A DNA stretch of 27,290 nt, from NCBI RefSeq assembly GCF_000003605.2, contig NW_003155395.1, forward strand, positions 1-27,290, read 5' to 3'. This document shows, piece by piece, positions 11,471-25,179 of this stretch. Position 1 is the first letter of the stretch. Each line of letters begins with the position of its first letter. The notes beneath the pieces are model-generated. The model had not been told where the DNA came from and ran no database searches. It saw only the letters and a list, made by a program, of their open reading frames with translations. This stretch comes from Saccoglossus kowalevskii (lineage: Eukaryota; Hemichordata; Enteropneusta; Harrimaniidae). A program made the translations under genes and the position numbers.

Positions 11471-13854
11471 TGATATACACCACCTGCATAAAACATCAGC
11501 TGGCATTGGTGTAGAATAAGAGTTCATAGTTTGATATACACTGCCTGCATAAAACATTAGGTGGCATTGGTGTAGAATAAGAGTTCATAGTTTGATATAC
11601 ACTGCCTGCATAAAACATTAGGTGGCATTGGTGTAGAATAAGAGTTCATAGTTTGATATACACTGCCTGCATAAAACATTAGCTGGCATTGGTGTAGAAT
11701 AAGAGTTCATAGTTTGATGTACACTGCCTGCATAAAACATCAGCTGGCATTGGTGTAGAATAAGAGTTCATAGTTTGATATACACTGCCTGCATAAAACA
11801 TTAGGTGGCATTGGTGTAGAATAAGAGTTGATAGTTTGATATACACCACCTGTATAAAACATTAGGTGGCATTGGTGTAGAATAAGAGTTCATAGTTTGA
11901 TATACACTGCCTGCATAAAACATTAGCTGGCATTGGTGTAGAATAAGAGTTCATAGTTTGATATACACTGCCTGCATAAAACATTAGGTGGCATTGGTGT
12001 AGAATAAGAGTTCATAGTTTGATATACACTGCCTGCATAAAACATTAGCTGGCATTGGTGTAGAATAAGAGTTCATAGTTTGATATACACTGCCTGCATA
12101 AAACATTAGGTGGCATTGGTGTAGAATAAGAGTTCATAGTTTGATATACACTGCCTGCATAAAACATTAGGTGGCATTGGTGTAGAATAAGAGTTCATAG
12201 TTTGATATACACTGCCTGCATAAAACATTAGGTGGCATTGGTGTAGAATAAGAGTTCATAGTTTGATATACACTGCCTGCATAAAACATTAGGTGGCATT
12301 GGTGTAGAATAAGAGTTCATAGTTTGATATACACTGCCTGCATAAAACATTAGCTGGCATTGGTGTAGAATAAGAGTTCATAGTTTGATGTACACTGCCT
12401 GCATAAAACATCAGCTGGCATTGGTGTAGAATAAGAGTTCATAGTTTGATATACACTGCCTGCATAAAACATTAGGTGGCATTGGTGTAGAATAAGAGTT
12501 GATAGTTTGATATACACCACCTGCATAAAACATCAGCTGGCATTGGTGTAGAATAAGAGTTGATAGTTTGATATACACCACCTGCATAAAACATTAGCTG
12601 GCATTGGTGTAGAATAAGAGTTGATAGTTTGATATACACTGTCTGCATAAAACATTAGGTGGCATTGGTGTAGAATAAGAGTTCATAGTTTGATATACAC
12701 TGCCTGCATAAAACATTAGCTGGCATTGGTGTAGAATAAGAGTTCATAGTTTGATATACACTGCCTGCATAAAACATTAGCTGGCATTGGTGTAGAATAA
12801 GAGTTCATAGTTTGATATACACTGCCTGCATAAAACATTAGGTGGCATTGGTGTAGAATAAGAGTTCATAGTTTGATATACACTGTCTGCATAAAACATT
12901 AGGTGGCATTGGTGTAGAATAAGAGTTCATAGTTTGATATACACTGCCTGCATAAAACATTAGGTGGCATTGGTGTAGAATAAGAGTTCATAGTTTGATA
13001 TACACCACCTGCATAAAACATCAGCTGGCATTGGTGTAGAATAAGAGTTCATAGTTTGATATACACTGCCTGCATAAAACATTAGCTGGCATTGGTGTAG
13101 AATAAGAGTTCATAGTTTGATATACACTGCCTGCATAAAACATTAGCTGGCATTGGTGTAGAATAAGAGTTCATAGTTTGATATACACCACCTGCATAAA
13201 ACATTAGCTGGCATTGGTGTAGAATATAAGAGTTCATAGTTTGATATACACTGCCTGCATAAAACATTAGCTGGCATTGGTGTAGAATAAGAGTTCATAG
13301 TTTGATATACACTGCCTGCATAAAATATTAGGTGGCATTGGTGTAGAATAAGAGTTCATAGTTTGATATACACCACCTGCATAAAACATCAGCTGGCATT
13401 GGTGTAGAATAAGAGTTCATAGTTTGATATACACCACCTGCATAAAACATTAGCTGGCATTGGTGTAGAATAAGAGTTCATAGTTTGATATACACCACCT
13501 GCATAAAACATTAGCTGGCATTGGTGTAGAATAAGAGTTCATAGTTTGATATACACCACCTGCATAAAACATCAGCTGGCATTGGTGTAGAATAAGAGAT
13601 CATAGTTTGATATACACTGCCTGCATAAAACATTAGCTGGCATTGGTGTAGAATAAGAGTTCATAGTTTGATATACACTGCCTGCATAAAACATTAGGTG
13701 GCATTGGTGTAGAATAAGAGTTCATAGTTTGATATACACTGCCTGCATAAAACATTAGCTGGCATTGGTGTAGAATAAGAGTTCATAGTTTGATATACAC
13801 CACCTGCATAAAACATCAGCTGGCATTGGTGTAGAATAAGAGTTCATAGTTTGA

Positions 13855-13892
13855 TAGCTGGCATTGGTGTAGAATAAGAGTTCATAGTTTGA
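13855..13892. repeat. 38-bp short unit (23-bp deletion)
   Basis: Follows a CA/CATCAGC unit. The next full unit reads CATCAGGTGG, which combines the C24 and G27 alleles. That combination is very rare in the window and suggests a recombinant unit. Confidence 0.9.
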
Positions 13893-14807
13893 TATACACT
13901 GCCTGCATAAAACATCAGGTGGCATTGGTGTAGAATAAGAGTTCATAGTTTGATATACACTGCCTGCATAAAACATTAGGTGGCATTGGTGTAGAATAAG
14001 AGTTCATAGTTTGATATACACTGCCTGCATAAAACATTAGGTGGCATTGGTGTAGAATAAGAGTTCATAGTTTGATATACACTGCCTGCATAAAACATTA
14101 GCTGGCATTGGTGTAGAATAAGAGTTCATAGTTTGATATACACTGCCTGCATAAAACATTAGGTGGCATTGGTGTAGAATAAGAGTTCATAGTTTGATAT
14201 ACACTGCCTGCATAAAACATTAGGTGGCATTGGTGTAGAATAAGAGTTCATAGTTTGATATACACCACCTGCATAAAACATTAGCTGGCATTGGTGTAGA
14301 ATAAGAGTTCATAGTTTGATATACACCACCTGCATAAAACATCAGCTGGCATTGGTGTAGAATAAGAGTTCATAGTTTGATATACACCACCTGCATAAAA
14401 CATTAGCTGGCATTGGTGTAGAATAAGAGTTCATAGTTTGATATACACCACCTGCATAAAACATCAGCTGGCATTGGTGTAGAATAAGAGTTCATAGTTT
14501 GATATACACTGCCTGCATAAAACATTAGCTGGCATTGGTGTAGAATAAGAGATCATAGTTTGATATACACTGCCTGCATAAAACATTAGCTGGCATTGGT
14601 GTAGAATAAGAGTTCATAGTTTGATATACACTGCCTGCATAAAACATTAGGTGGCATTGGTGTAGAATAAGAGTTCATAGTTTGATATACACTGCCTGCA
14701 TAAAACATTAGCTGGCATTGGTGTAGAATAAGAGTTCATAGTTTGATATACACCACCTGCATAAAACATCAGCTGGCATTGGTGTAGAATAAGAGTTCAT
14801 AGTTTGA

Positions 14808-14845
14808 TAGCTGGCATTGGTGTAGAATAAGAGTTCATAGTTTGA
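14808..14845. repeat. 38-bp short unit (23-bp deletion)
   Basis: Follows a CA/CATCAGC unit, exactly 953 bp after the short unit at 13,855. The next full unit is TG/CATCAGCTGG rather than CATCAGGTGG. Confidence 0.9.
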
Positions 14846-15002
14846 TATACACTGCCTGCATAAAACATCAGCTGGCATTGGTGTAGAATAAGAGTTCATA
14901 GTTTGATATACACTGCCTGCATAAAACATTAGCTGGCATTGGTGTAGAATAAGAGTTCATAGTTTGATATACACTGCCTGCATAAAACATTAGGTGGCAT
15001 TG

Positions 15003-15430
15003 GTGTAGAATAGGAGTTCATAGTTTGATATACACTGCCTGCATAAAACATTAGCTGGCATTGGTGTAGAATAAGAGTTCATAGTTTGATATACACTGCC
15101 TGCATAAAACATTAGGTGGCATTGGTGTAGAATAAGAGTTCATAGTTTGATATACACTGCCTGCATAAAACATTAGGTGGCATTGGTGTAGAATAAAAGT
15201 TCATAGTTTGATATACACTGCCTGCATAAAACATTAGCTGGCATTGGTGTAGAATAAGAGTTCATAGTTTGATATACACTGCCTGCATAAAACATCAGCT
15301 GGCATTGGTGTAGAATAAGAGTTGATAGTTTGATATACACTGCCTGCATAAAACATTAGGTGGCATTGGTGTAGAATAAAAGTTCATAGTTTGATATACA
15401 CTGCCTGCATAAAACATTAGCTGGCATTGG
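15003..15430. repeat. Block with GAATAGGAG and two GAATAAAAG marks, copy 1
   Basis: GAATAGGAG at about 15,008 and GAATAAAAG at 15,191 and 15,374 recur at about 25,244, 25,427 and 25,610. All three pairs have the same offset of 10,236 bp. The intervening unit types also match, so this is a clean long-range duplicate. The downstream unit at about 15,490 has a private GGAGTAG for GGTGTAG. Confidence 0.88.
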
Positions 15431-16279
15431 TGTAGAATAAGAGTTCATAGTTTGATATACACTGCCTGCATAAAACATTAGGTGGCATTGGAGTAGAATA
15501 AGAGTTCATAGTTTGATATACACTGCCTGCATAAAACATTAGGTGGCATTGGTGTAGAATAAGAGTTCATAGTTTGATATACACTGCCTGCATAAAACAT
15601 TAGCTGGCATTGGTGTAGAATAAGAGTTCATAGTTTGATATACACTGCCTGCATAAAACATTAGGTGGCATTGGTGTAGAATAAGAGTTCATAGTTTGAT
15701 ATACACTGCCTGCATAAAACATCAGCTGGCATTGGTGTAGAATAAGAGTTCATAGTTTGATATACACTGCCTGCATAAAACATTAGCTGGCATTGGTGTA
15801 GAATAAGAGTTCATAGTTTGATATACACCACCTGCATAAAACATCAGCTGGCATTGGTGTAGAATAAGAGTTGATAGTTTGATATACACCACCTGCATAA
15901 AACATTAGCTGGCATTGGTGTAGAATAAGAGTTGATAGTTTGATATACACTGTCTGCATAAAACATTAGGTGGCATTGGTGTAGAATAAGAGTTCATAGT
16001 TTGATATACACCACCTGCATAAAACATTAGCTGGCATTGGTGTAGAATAAGAGTTCATAGTTTGATATACACTGCCTGCATAAAACATTAGCTGGCATTG
16101 GTGTAGAATAAGAGTTCATAGTTTGATATACACTGCCTGCATAAAACATCAGCTGGCATTGGTGTAGAATAAGAGTTCATAGTTTGATATACACTGCCTG
16201 CATAAAACATTAGCTGGCATTGGTGTAGAATAAGAGTTCATAGTTTGATATACACTGCCTGCATAAAACATTAGGTGGC

Positions 16280-16800
16280 ATTGGTGTAGAATAGGAGTTG
16301 ATAGTTTGATATACACTGCTGCATAAAACATTAGGTGGCATAGGTATAGAATAAGAGTTGATAGTTTGATATACACTGCCTGCATAAAACATTAGGTGGC
16401 ATAGGTATAGAATAAGAGTTGATAGTTGATATACACTGCCTGCATAAAACATTAGGTGGCATTGGTATAGAATAAGAGTTGATAGTTTGATATACACTGC
16501 CTGCATAAAACATTAGGTGGCATAGGTATAGAATAAGAGTTGATAGTTTGATATACACTGCCTGCATAAAACATTAGGTGGCATTGGTGTAGAATAAGAG
16601 TTGATAGTTTGATATACACTGCCTGCATAAAACATTAGGTGGCATTGGTGTAGAATAAGAGTTCATAGTTTGATATACACTGCCTGCATAAAACATTAGG
16701 TGGCATAGGTATAGAATAAGAGTTGATAGTTTGATATACACTGCCTGCATAAAACATTAGGTGGCATTGGTGTAGAATAAGAGTTCATAGTTTGATATAC
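16280..16800. repeat. Second T34A/G38A patch
   Basis: CATAGGTATAG begins at 16,339, 16,400, 16,521 and 16,704, with an intermediate CATTGGTATAG at 16,460. Most units also have AGGTGG and TTGATAG. The intermediate carries only G38A, so either the two changes arose stepwise or exchange separated them. Two single-base losses occur here (CTGCTGC at about 16,317 and ATAGTTGAT at about 16,423), plus a GAATAGGAG at about 16,290. TTGATAG removes a minus-strand TGA, which is why a different frame stays open here. Confidence 0.87.
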
Positions 16801-17283
16801 ACCGCCTGCATAAAACATTAGCTGGCATTGGTGTAGAATAAGAGTTCATAGTTTGATATACACCGCCTGCATAAAACATTAGCTGGCATTGGTGTAGAAT
16901 AAGAGTTCATAGTTTGATATACACCACCTGCATAAAACATCAGCTGGCATTGGTGTAGAATAAGAGTTCATAGTTTGATATACACTGCCTGCATAAAACA
17001 TTAGCTGGCATTGGTGTAGAATAAGAGTTCATAGTTTGATATACACTGCCTGCATAAAACATTAGCTGGCATTGGTGTAGAATAAGAGTTCATAGTTTGA
17101 TATACACCACCTGCATAAAACATTAGCTGGCATTGGTGTAGAATAAGAGTTCATAGTTTGATATACACTGTCTGCATAAAACATTAGCTGGCATTGGTGT
17201 AGAATAAGAGTTCATAGTTTGATATACACCACCTGCATAAAACATCAGCTGGCATTGGTGTAGAATAAGAGTTCATAGTTTGA

Positions 17284-17321
17284 TAGCTGGCATTGGTGTA
17301 GAATAAGAGTTCATAGTTTGA
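17284..17321. repeat. 38-bp short unit (23-bp deletion)
   Basis: Follows a CA/CATCAGC unit and precedes a TG/AGCTGG unit, the context shared with 1292, 13,855, 14,808 and 27,016. A CCGCC unit follows near 17,390. Confidence 0.9.
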
Positions 17322-17565
17322 TATACACTGCCTGCATAAAACATTAGCTGGCATTGGTGTAGAATAAGAGTTCATAGTTTGATATACACCGCCTGCATAA
17401 AACATCAGCTGGCATTGGTGTAGAATAAGAGTTCATAGTTTGATATACACTGCCTGCATAAAACATTAGCTGGCATTGGTGTAGAATAAGAGTTCATAGT
17501 TTGATATACACCACCTGCATAAAACATTAGCTGGCATTGGTGTAGAATAAGAGTTCATAGTTTGA

Positions 17566-17603
17566 TAGCTGGCATTGGTGTAGAATAAGAGTTCATAGTT
17601 TGA
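17566..17603. repeat. 38-bp short unit (23-bp deletion)
   Basis: 282 bp after the previous short unit, that is four full units plus one short. It lies between CA/AGCTGG and CA/CATCAGC units, a context not seen for the other short units. Confidence 0.9.
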
Positions 17604-19921
17604 TATACACCACCTGCATAAAACATCAGCTGGCATTGGTGTAGAATAAGAGTTCATAGTTTGATATACACTGCCTGCATAAAACATTAGGTGGCATTGG
17701 TGTAGAATAAGAGTTCATAGTTTGATATACACTGCCTGCATAAAACATTAGGTGGCATTGGTGTAGAATAAGAGTTTATAGTTTGATATACACTGCCTGC
17801 ATAAAACATCAGCTGGCATTGGTGTAGAATAAGAGTTCATAGTTTGATATACACTGCCTGCATAAAACATTAGCTGGCATTGGTGTAGAATAAGAGTTCA
17901 TAGTTTGATATACACCACCTGCATAAAACATCAGCTGGCATTGGTGTAGAATAAGAGTTGATAGTTTGATATACACCACCTGCATAAAACATTAGCTGGC
18001 ATTGGTGTAGAATAAGAGTTGATAGTTTGATATACACTGTCTGCATAAAACATTAGGTGGCATTGGTGTAGAATAAGAGTTCATAGTTTGATATACACTG
18101 CCTGCATAAAACATTAGGTGGCATTGGTGTAGAATAAGAGTTCATAGTTTGATATACACTGCCTGCATAAAACATTAGGTGGCATTGGTGTAGAATAAGA
18201 ATTCATAGTTTGATATACACTGCCTGCATAAAACATCAGCTGGCATTGGTGTAGAATAAGAGTTCATAGTTTGATATACACTGCCTGCATAAAACATTAG
18301 GTGGCATTGGTGTAGAATAAGAGTTCATAGTTTGATATACACTGCCTGCATAAAACATTAGCTGGCATTGGTGTAGAATAAGAGTTCATAGTTTGATATA
18401 CACCACCTGCATAAAACATCAGCTGGCATTGGTGTAGAATAAGAGTTGATAGTTTGATATACACCACCTGCATAAAACATTAGCTGTCATTGGTGTAGAA
18501 TAAGAGTTCATAGTTTGATATACACCGCCTGCATAAAACATTAGGTGGCATTGGTGTAGAATAAGAGTTCATAGTTTGATATACACTGCCTGCATAAAAC
18601 ATTAGCTGGCATTGGTGTAGAATAAGAGTTCATAGTTTGATATACACCACCTGCATAAAACATTAGGTGGCATTGGTGTAGAATAAGAGTTCATAGTTTG
18701 ATATACACTGCCTGCATAAAACATTAGGTGGCATTGGTGTAGAATAAGAGTTCATAGTTTGATATACACTGCCTGCATAAAACATTAGCTGGCATTGGTG
18801 TAGAATAAGAGTTCATAGTTTGATATACACCACCTGCATAAAACATTAGCTGGCATTGGTGTAGAATAAGAGTTCATAGTTTGATATACACCACCTGCAT
18901 AAAACATTAGCTGGCATTGGTGTAGAATAAGAGTTCATAGTTTGATATACACCACCTGCATAAAACATTAGCTGGCATTGGTGTAGAATAAGAGTTCATA
19001 GTTTGATATACACCACCTGCATAAAACATCAGCTGGCATTGGTGTAGAATAAGAGTTGATAGTTTGATATACACCACCTGCATAAAACATTAGCTGGCAT
19101 TGGTGTAGAATAAGAGTTCATAGTTTGATATACACTGTCTGCATAAAACATTAGGTGGCATTGGTGTAGAATAAGAGTTCATAGTTTGATATACACTGCC
19201 TGCATAAAACATTAGCTGGCATTGGTGTAGAATAAGAGTTCATAGTTTGATATACACTGCCTGCATAAAACATTAGCTGGCATTGGTGTAGAATAAGAGT
19301 TCATAGTTTGATATACACTGTCTGCATAAAACATTAGGTGGCATTGGTGTAGAATAAGAGTTCATAGTTTGATATACACTGCCTGCATAAAACATTAGGT
19401 GGCATTGGTGTAGAATAAGAGTTCATAGTTTGATATACACTGCCTGCATAAAACATTAGGTGGCATTGGTGTAGAATAAGAGTTCATAGTTTGATATACA
19501 CTGCCTGCATAAAACATTAGGTGGCATTGGTGTAGAATAAGAGTTCATAGTTTGATATACACTGCCTGCATAAAACATCAGCTGGCATTGGTGTAGAATA
19601 AGAGTTCATAGTTTGATATACACTGCCTGCATAAAACATTAGCTGGCATTGGTGTAGAATAAGAGTTCATAGTTTGATATACACCACCTGCATAAAACAT
19701 CAGCTGGCATTGGTGTAGAATAAGAGTTGATAGTTTGATATACACCACCTGCATAAAACATTAGCTGGCATTGGTGTAGAATAAGAGTTGATAGTTTGAT
19801 ATACACTGTCTGCATAAAACATTAGGTGGCATTGGTGTAGAATAAGAGTTCATAGTTTGATATACACTGCCTGCATAAAACATCAGCTGGCATTGGTGTA
19901 GAATAAGAGTTCATAGTTTGA

Positions 19922-19959
19922 TAGCTGGCATTGGTGTAGAATAAGAGTTCATAGTTTGA
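19922..19959. repeat. 38-bp short unit (23-bp deletion)
   Basis: Part of a block (about 19,800-20,200) matching 1820-2220: TGCC/CATCAGC unit, short unit, TGCC unit, CTGCAG-marked unit (at 20,034), TG/AGGTGG with TTGATAG, CA/AGCTGG with TTGATAG. Confidence 0.9.
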
Positions 19960-21423
19960 TATACACTGCCTGCATAAAACATTAGCTGGCATTGGTGTAG
20001 AATAAGAGTTCATAGTTTGATATACACTGCCTGCAGAAAACATTAGCTGGCATTGGTGTAGAATAAGAGTTCATAGTTTGATATACACTGCCTGCATAAA
20101 ACATTAGGTGGCATTGGTGTAGAATAAGAGTTGATAGTTTGATATACACCACCTGCATAAAACATTAGCTGGCATTGGTGTAGAATAAGAGTTGATAGTT
20201 TGATATACACTGCCTGCATAAAACATTAGGTGGCATTGGTGTAGAATAAGAGTTCATAGTTTGATATACACTGCCTGCATAAAACATTAGGTGGCATTGG
20301 TGTAGAATAAGAGTTCATAGTTTGATATACACTGCCTGCATAAAACATTAGGTGGCATTGGTGTAGAATAAGAGTTGATAGTTTGATATACACTGCCTGC
20401 ATAAAACATTAGGTGGCATTGGTGTAGAATAAGAGTTGATAGTTTGATATACACCACCTGCATAAAACATTAGCTGGCATTGGTGTAGAATAAGAGTTCA
20501 TAGTTTGATATACACCACCTGCATAAAACATTAGGTGGCATTTGTGTAGAATAAGAGTTCATAGTTTGATATACACTGCCTGCATAAAACATTAGGTGGC
20601 ATTGGTGTAGAATAAGAGTTCATAGTTTGATATACACTGCCTGCATAAAACATTAGCTGGCATTGGTGTAGAATAAGAGTTCATAGTTTGATATACACTG
20701 CCTGCATAAAACATTAGGTGGCATTGGTGTAGAATAAGAGTTCATAGTTTGATATACACTGCCTGCATAAAACATCAGCTGGCATTGGTGTAGAATAAGA
20801 GTTCATAGTTTGATATACACTGCCTGCATAAAACATTAGCTGGCATTGGTGTAGAATAAGAGTTGATAGTTTGATATACACTGTCTGCATAAAACATTAG
20901 GTGGCATTGGTGTAGAATAAGAGTTCATAGTTTGATATACACTGCCTGCATAAAACATTAGGTGGCATTGGTGTAGAATAAGAGTTCATAGTTTGATATA
21001 CACTGCCTGCATAAAACATTAGGTGGCATTGGTGTAGAATAAGAGTTCATAGTTTGATATACACTGCCTGCATAAAACATTAGGTGGCATTGGTGTAGAA
21101 TAAGAGTTCATAGTTTGATATACACTGCCTGCATAAAACATCAGCTGGCATTGGTGTAGAATAAGAGTTCATAGTTTGATATACACTGCCTGCATAAAAC
21201 ATTAGCTGGCATTGGTGTAGAATAAGAGTTCATAGTTTGATATACATCACCTGCATAAAACATCAGCTGGCATTGGTGTAGAATAAGAGTTGATAGTTTG
21301 ATATACACCACCTGCATAAAACATTAGCTGGCATTGGTGTAGAATAAGAGTTGATAGTTTGATATACACTGTCTGCATAAAACATTAGGTGGCATTGGTG
21401 TAGAATAAGAGTTCATAGTTTGA

Positions 21424-22460
21424 TATACACCACCTGCATAAAACATTAGCTGGCATTGGTGTAGAATAAGAGTTCATAGTTTGATATACACCACCTGCAT
21501 AAAACATTAGCTGGCATTGGTGTAGAATAAGAGTTCATAGTTTGATATACACCACCTGCATAAAACATTAGCTGGCATTGGTGTAGAATAAGAGTTCATA
21601 GTTTGATATACACCACCTGCATAAAACATCAGCTGGCATTGGTGTAGAATAAGAGTTGATAGTTTGATATACACCACCTGCATAAAACATTAGCTGGCAT
21701 TGGTGTAGAATAAGAGTTCATAGTTTGATATACACTGTCTGCATAAAACATTAGGTGGCATTGGTGTAGAATAAGAGTTCATAGTTTGATATACACCACC
21801 TGCATAAAACATTAGCTGGCATTGGTGTAGAATAAGAGTTCATAGTTTGATATACACCACCTGCATAAAACATCAGCTGGCATTGGTGTAGAATAAGAGT
21901 TCATAGTTTGATATACACTGCCTGCATAAAACATTAGCTGGCATTGGTGTAGAATAAGAGTTCATAGTTTGATATACACTGCCTGCATAAAACATTAGGT
22001 GGCATTGGTGTAGAATAAGAGTTCATAGTTTGATATACACTGCCTGCATAAAACATTAGGTGGCATTGGTGTAGAATAAGAGTTCATAGTTTGATATACA
22101 CTGCCTGCATAAAACATTAGGTGGCATTGGTGTAGAATAAGAGTTCATAGTTTGATATACACTGCCTGCATAAAACATTAGGTGGCATTGGTGTAGAATA
22201 AGAGTTCATAGTTTGATATACACTGCCTGCATAAAACATTAGCTGGCATTGGTGTAGAATAAGAGTTCATAGTTTGATGTACACTGCCTGCATAAAACAT
22301 CAGCTGGCATTGGTGTAGAATAAGAGTTCATAGTTTGATATACACTGCCTGCATAAAACATTAGGTGGCATTGGTGTAGAATAAGAGTTGATAGTTTGAT
22401 ATACACCACCTGCATAAAACATTAGGTGGCATTGGTGTAGAATAAGAGTTCATAGTTTGA
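21424..22460. repeat. 17-monomer higher-order block, copy 2
   Basis: Matches 6957-7932 unit by unit in type but has four rather than three consecutive TG/AGGTGG units before the TG/AGCTGG and GTAC-marked units, giving 1037 bp (17 x 61) against 976 bp (16 x 61). The block at 11,474-11,900 is a partial relative with two such units. Confidence 0.85.
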
Positions 22461-22830
22461 TATACACTGCCTGCATAAAACATTAGGTGGCATTGGTGTA
22501 GAATAAGAGTTCATAGTTTGATATACACTGCCTGCATAAAACATTAGGTGGCATTGGTGTAGAATAAGAGTTCATAGTTTGATATACACTGCCTGCATAA
22601 AACATTAGGTGGCATTGGTGTAGAATAAGAGTTCATAGTTTGATATACACTGCCTGCATAAAACATTAGCTGGCATTGGTGTAGAATAAGAGTTCATAGT
22701 TTGATATACACTGCCTGCATAAAACATCAGCTGGCATTGGTGTAGAATAAGAGTTCATAGTTTGATATACACTGCCTGCATAAAACATTAGCTGGCATTG
22801 GTGTAGAATAAGAGTTCATAGTTTGATATA

Positions 22831-23290
22831 CACCACCTGCATAAAACATTAGCTGGCATTGTGTAGAATAAGAGTTCATAGTTTGATATACACCACCTGC
22901 ATAAAACATTAGCTGGCATTGGTGTAGAATAAGAGTTCATAGTTTGATATACACCACCTGCATAAAACATTAGCTGGCATTGGTGTAGAATAAGAGTTCA
23001 TAGTTTGATATACACCACCTGCATAAAACATCAGCTGGCATTGGTGTAGAATAAGAGTTGATAGTTTGATATACACCACCTGCATAAAACATTAGCTGGC
23101 ATTGGTGTAGAATAAGAGTTCATAGTTTGATATACACTGTCTGCATAAAACATGAGCTGGCATTGGTGTAGAATAAGAGTTCATAGTTTGATATACACCA
23201 CCTGCATAAAACATTAGCTGGCATTGGTGTAGAATAAGAGTTCATAGTTTGATATACACTGCCTGCATAAAACATTAGCTGGCATTGGTG
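22831..23290. repeat. CA-type block with a 60-bp unit and a CATGAGC mark
   Basis: Begins with a 60-bp unit (CATTGTGTAG at 22,857-22,866). It contains CATGAGCTGG at 23,151, found elsewhere only at 26,487, in both cases inside a TGTC-type unit and between CA-type units. The change T24G removes the minus-strand stop that overlaps ATG in other units. Confidence 0.82.
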
Positions 23291-25179
23291 TAGAATAAGA
23301 GTTCATAGTTTGATATACACCACCTGCATAAAACATTAGCTGGCATTGGTGTAGAATAAGAGTTCATAGTTTGATATACACCACCTGCATAAAACATCAG
23401 CTGGCATTGGTGTAGAATAAGAGTTGATAGTTTGATATACACCACCTGCATAAAACATTAGCTGGCATTGGTGTAGAATAAGAGTTCATAGTTTGATATA
23501 CACCACCTGCATAAAACATCAGCTGGCATTGGTGTAGAATAAGAGTTGATAGTTTGATATACACCACCTGCATAAAACATTAGCTGGCATTGGTGTAGAA
23601 TAAGAGTTCATAGTTTGATATACACTGTCTGCATAAAACATTAGGTGGCATTGGTGTAGAATAAGAGTTCATAGTTTGATATACACCACCTGCATAAAAC
23701 ATTAGCTGGCATTGGTGTAGAATAAGAGTTCATAGTTTGATATACACCACCTGCATAAAACATCAGCTGGCATTGGTGTAGAATAAGAGTTCATAGTTTG
23801 ATATACACTGCCTGCATAAAACATTAGCTGGCATTGGTGTAGAATAAGAGTTCATAGTTTGATATACACTGCCTGCATAAAACATTAGGTGGCATTGGCG
23901 TAGAATAAGAGTTTATAGTTTGATATACACTGCTGCATAAAACATCAGCTGGCATTGGTGTAGAATAAGAGTTCATAGTTTGATATACACTGCCTGCATA
24001 AAACATTAGCTGGCATTGGTGTAGAATAAGAGTTCATAGTTTGATATACACCACCTGCATAAAACATCAGCTGGCATTGGTGTAGAATAAGAGTTGATAG
24101 TTTGATATACACCACCTGCATAAAACATTAGCTGGCATTGGTGTAGAATAAGAGTTGATAGTTTGATATACACTGTCTGCATAAAACATTAGGTGGCATT
24201 GGTGTAGAATAAGAGTTCATAGTTTGATATACACTGCCTGCATAAAACATTAGCTGGCATTGGTGTAGAATAAGAGTTCATAGTTTGATATACACTGCCT
24301 GCATAAAACATTAGCTGGCATTGGTGTAGAATAAGAGTTCATAGTTTGATATACACTGCCTGCATAAAACATTAGGTGGCATTGGTGTAGAATAAGAGTT
24401 CATAGTTTGATATACACTGTCTGCATAAAACATTAGGTGGCATTGGTGTAGAATAAGAGTTCATAGTTTGATATACACTGCCTGCATAAAACATTAGGTG
24501 GCATTGGTGTAGAATAAGAGTTCATAGTTTGATATACACTGCCTGCATAAAACATTAGCTGGCATTGGTGTAGAATAAGAGTTCATAGTTTGATATACAC
24601 TGCCTGCATAAAACATTAGGTGGCATTGGTGTAGAATAAGAGTTCATAGTTTGATATACACTGCCTGCATAAAACATCAGCTGGCATTGGTGTAGAATAA
24701 GAGTTCATAGTTTGATATACACTGCCTGCATAAAACATTAGCTGGCATTGGTGTAGAATAAGAGTTCATAGTTTGATATACACCACCTGCATAAAACATC
24801 AGCTGGCATTGGTGTAGAATAAGAGTTGATAGTTTGATATACACCACCTGCATAAAACATTAGCTGGCATTGGTGTAGAATAAGAGTTCATAGTTTGATA
24901 TACACTGTCTGCATAAAACATTAGGTGGCATTGGTGTAGAATAAGAGTTCATAGTTTGATATACACCACCTGCATAAAACATTAGCTGGCATTGGTGTAG
25001 AATAAGAGTTCATAGTTTGATATACACTGCCTGCATAAAACATTAGCTGGCATTGGTGTAGAATAAGAGTTCATAGTTTGATATACACTGCCTGCATAAA
25101 ACATCAGCTGGCATTGGTGTAGAATAAGAGTTCATAGTTTGATATACACTGCCTGCATAAAACATTAGCTGGCATTGGT

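Larger units (their letters stand above)
13560..14850. repeat. 953-bp higher-order tandem duplication
   Basis: Two private features recur at exactly 953 bp, which is fifteen full units plus one 38-bp unit: GAGATCATAG (T50A) at about 13,596 and 14,549, and a short unit at 13,855-13,892 and 14,808-14,845. Between each GATC mark and short unit the order is identical: TG/AGCTGG, TG/AGGTGG, TG/AGCTGG, CA/CATCAGC. The GATC-bearing units themselves differ at sites A and B, so the left edge is blurred, perhaps by gene conversion. Confidence 0.85.
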
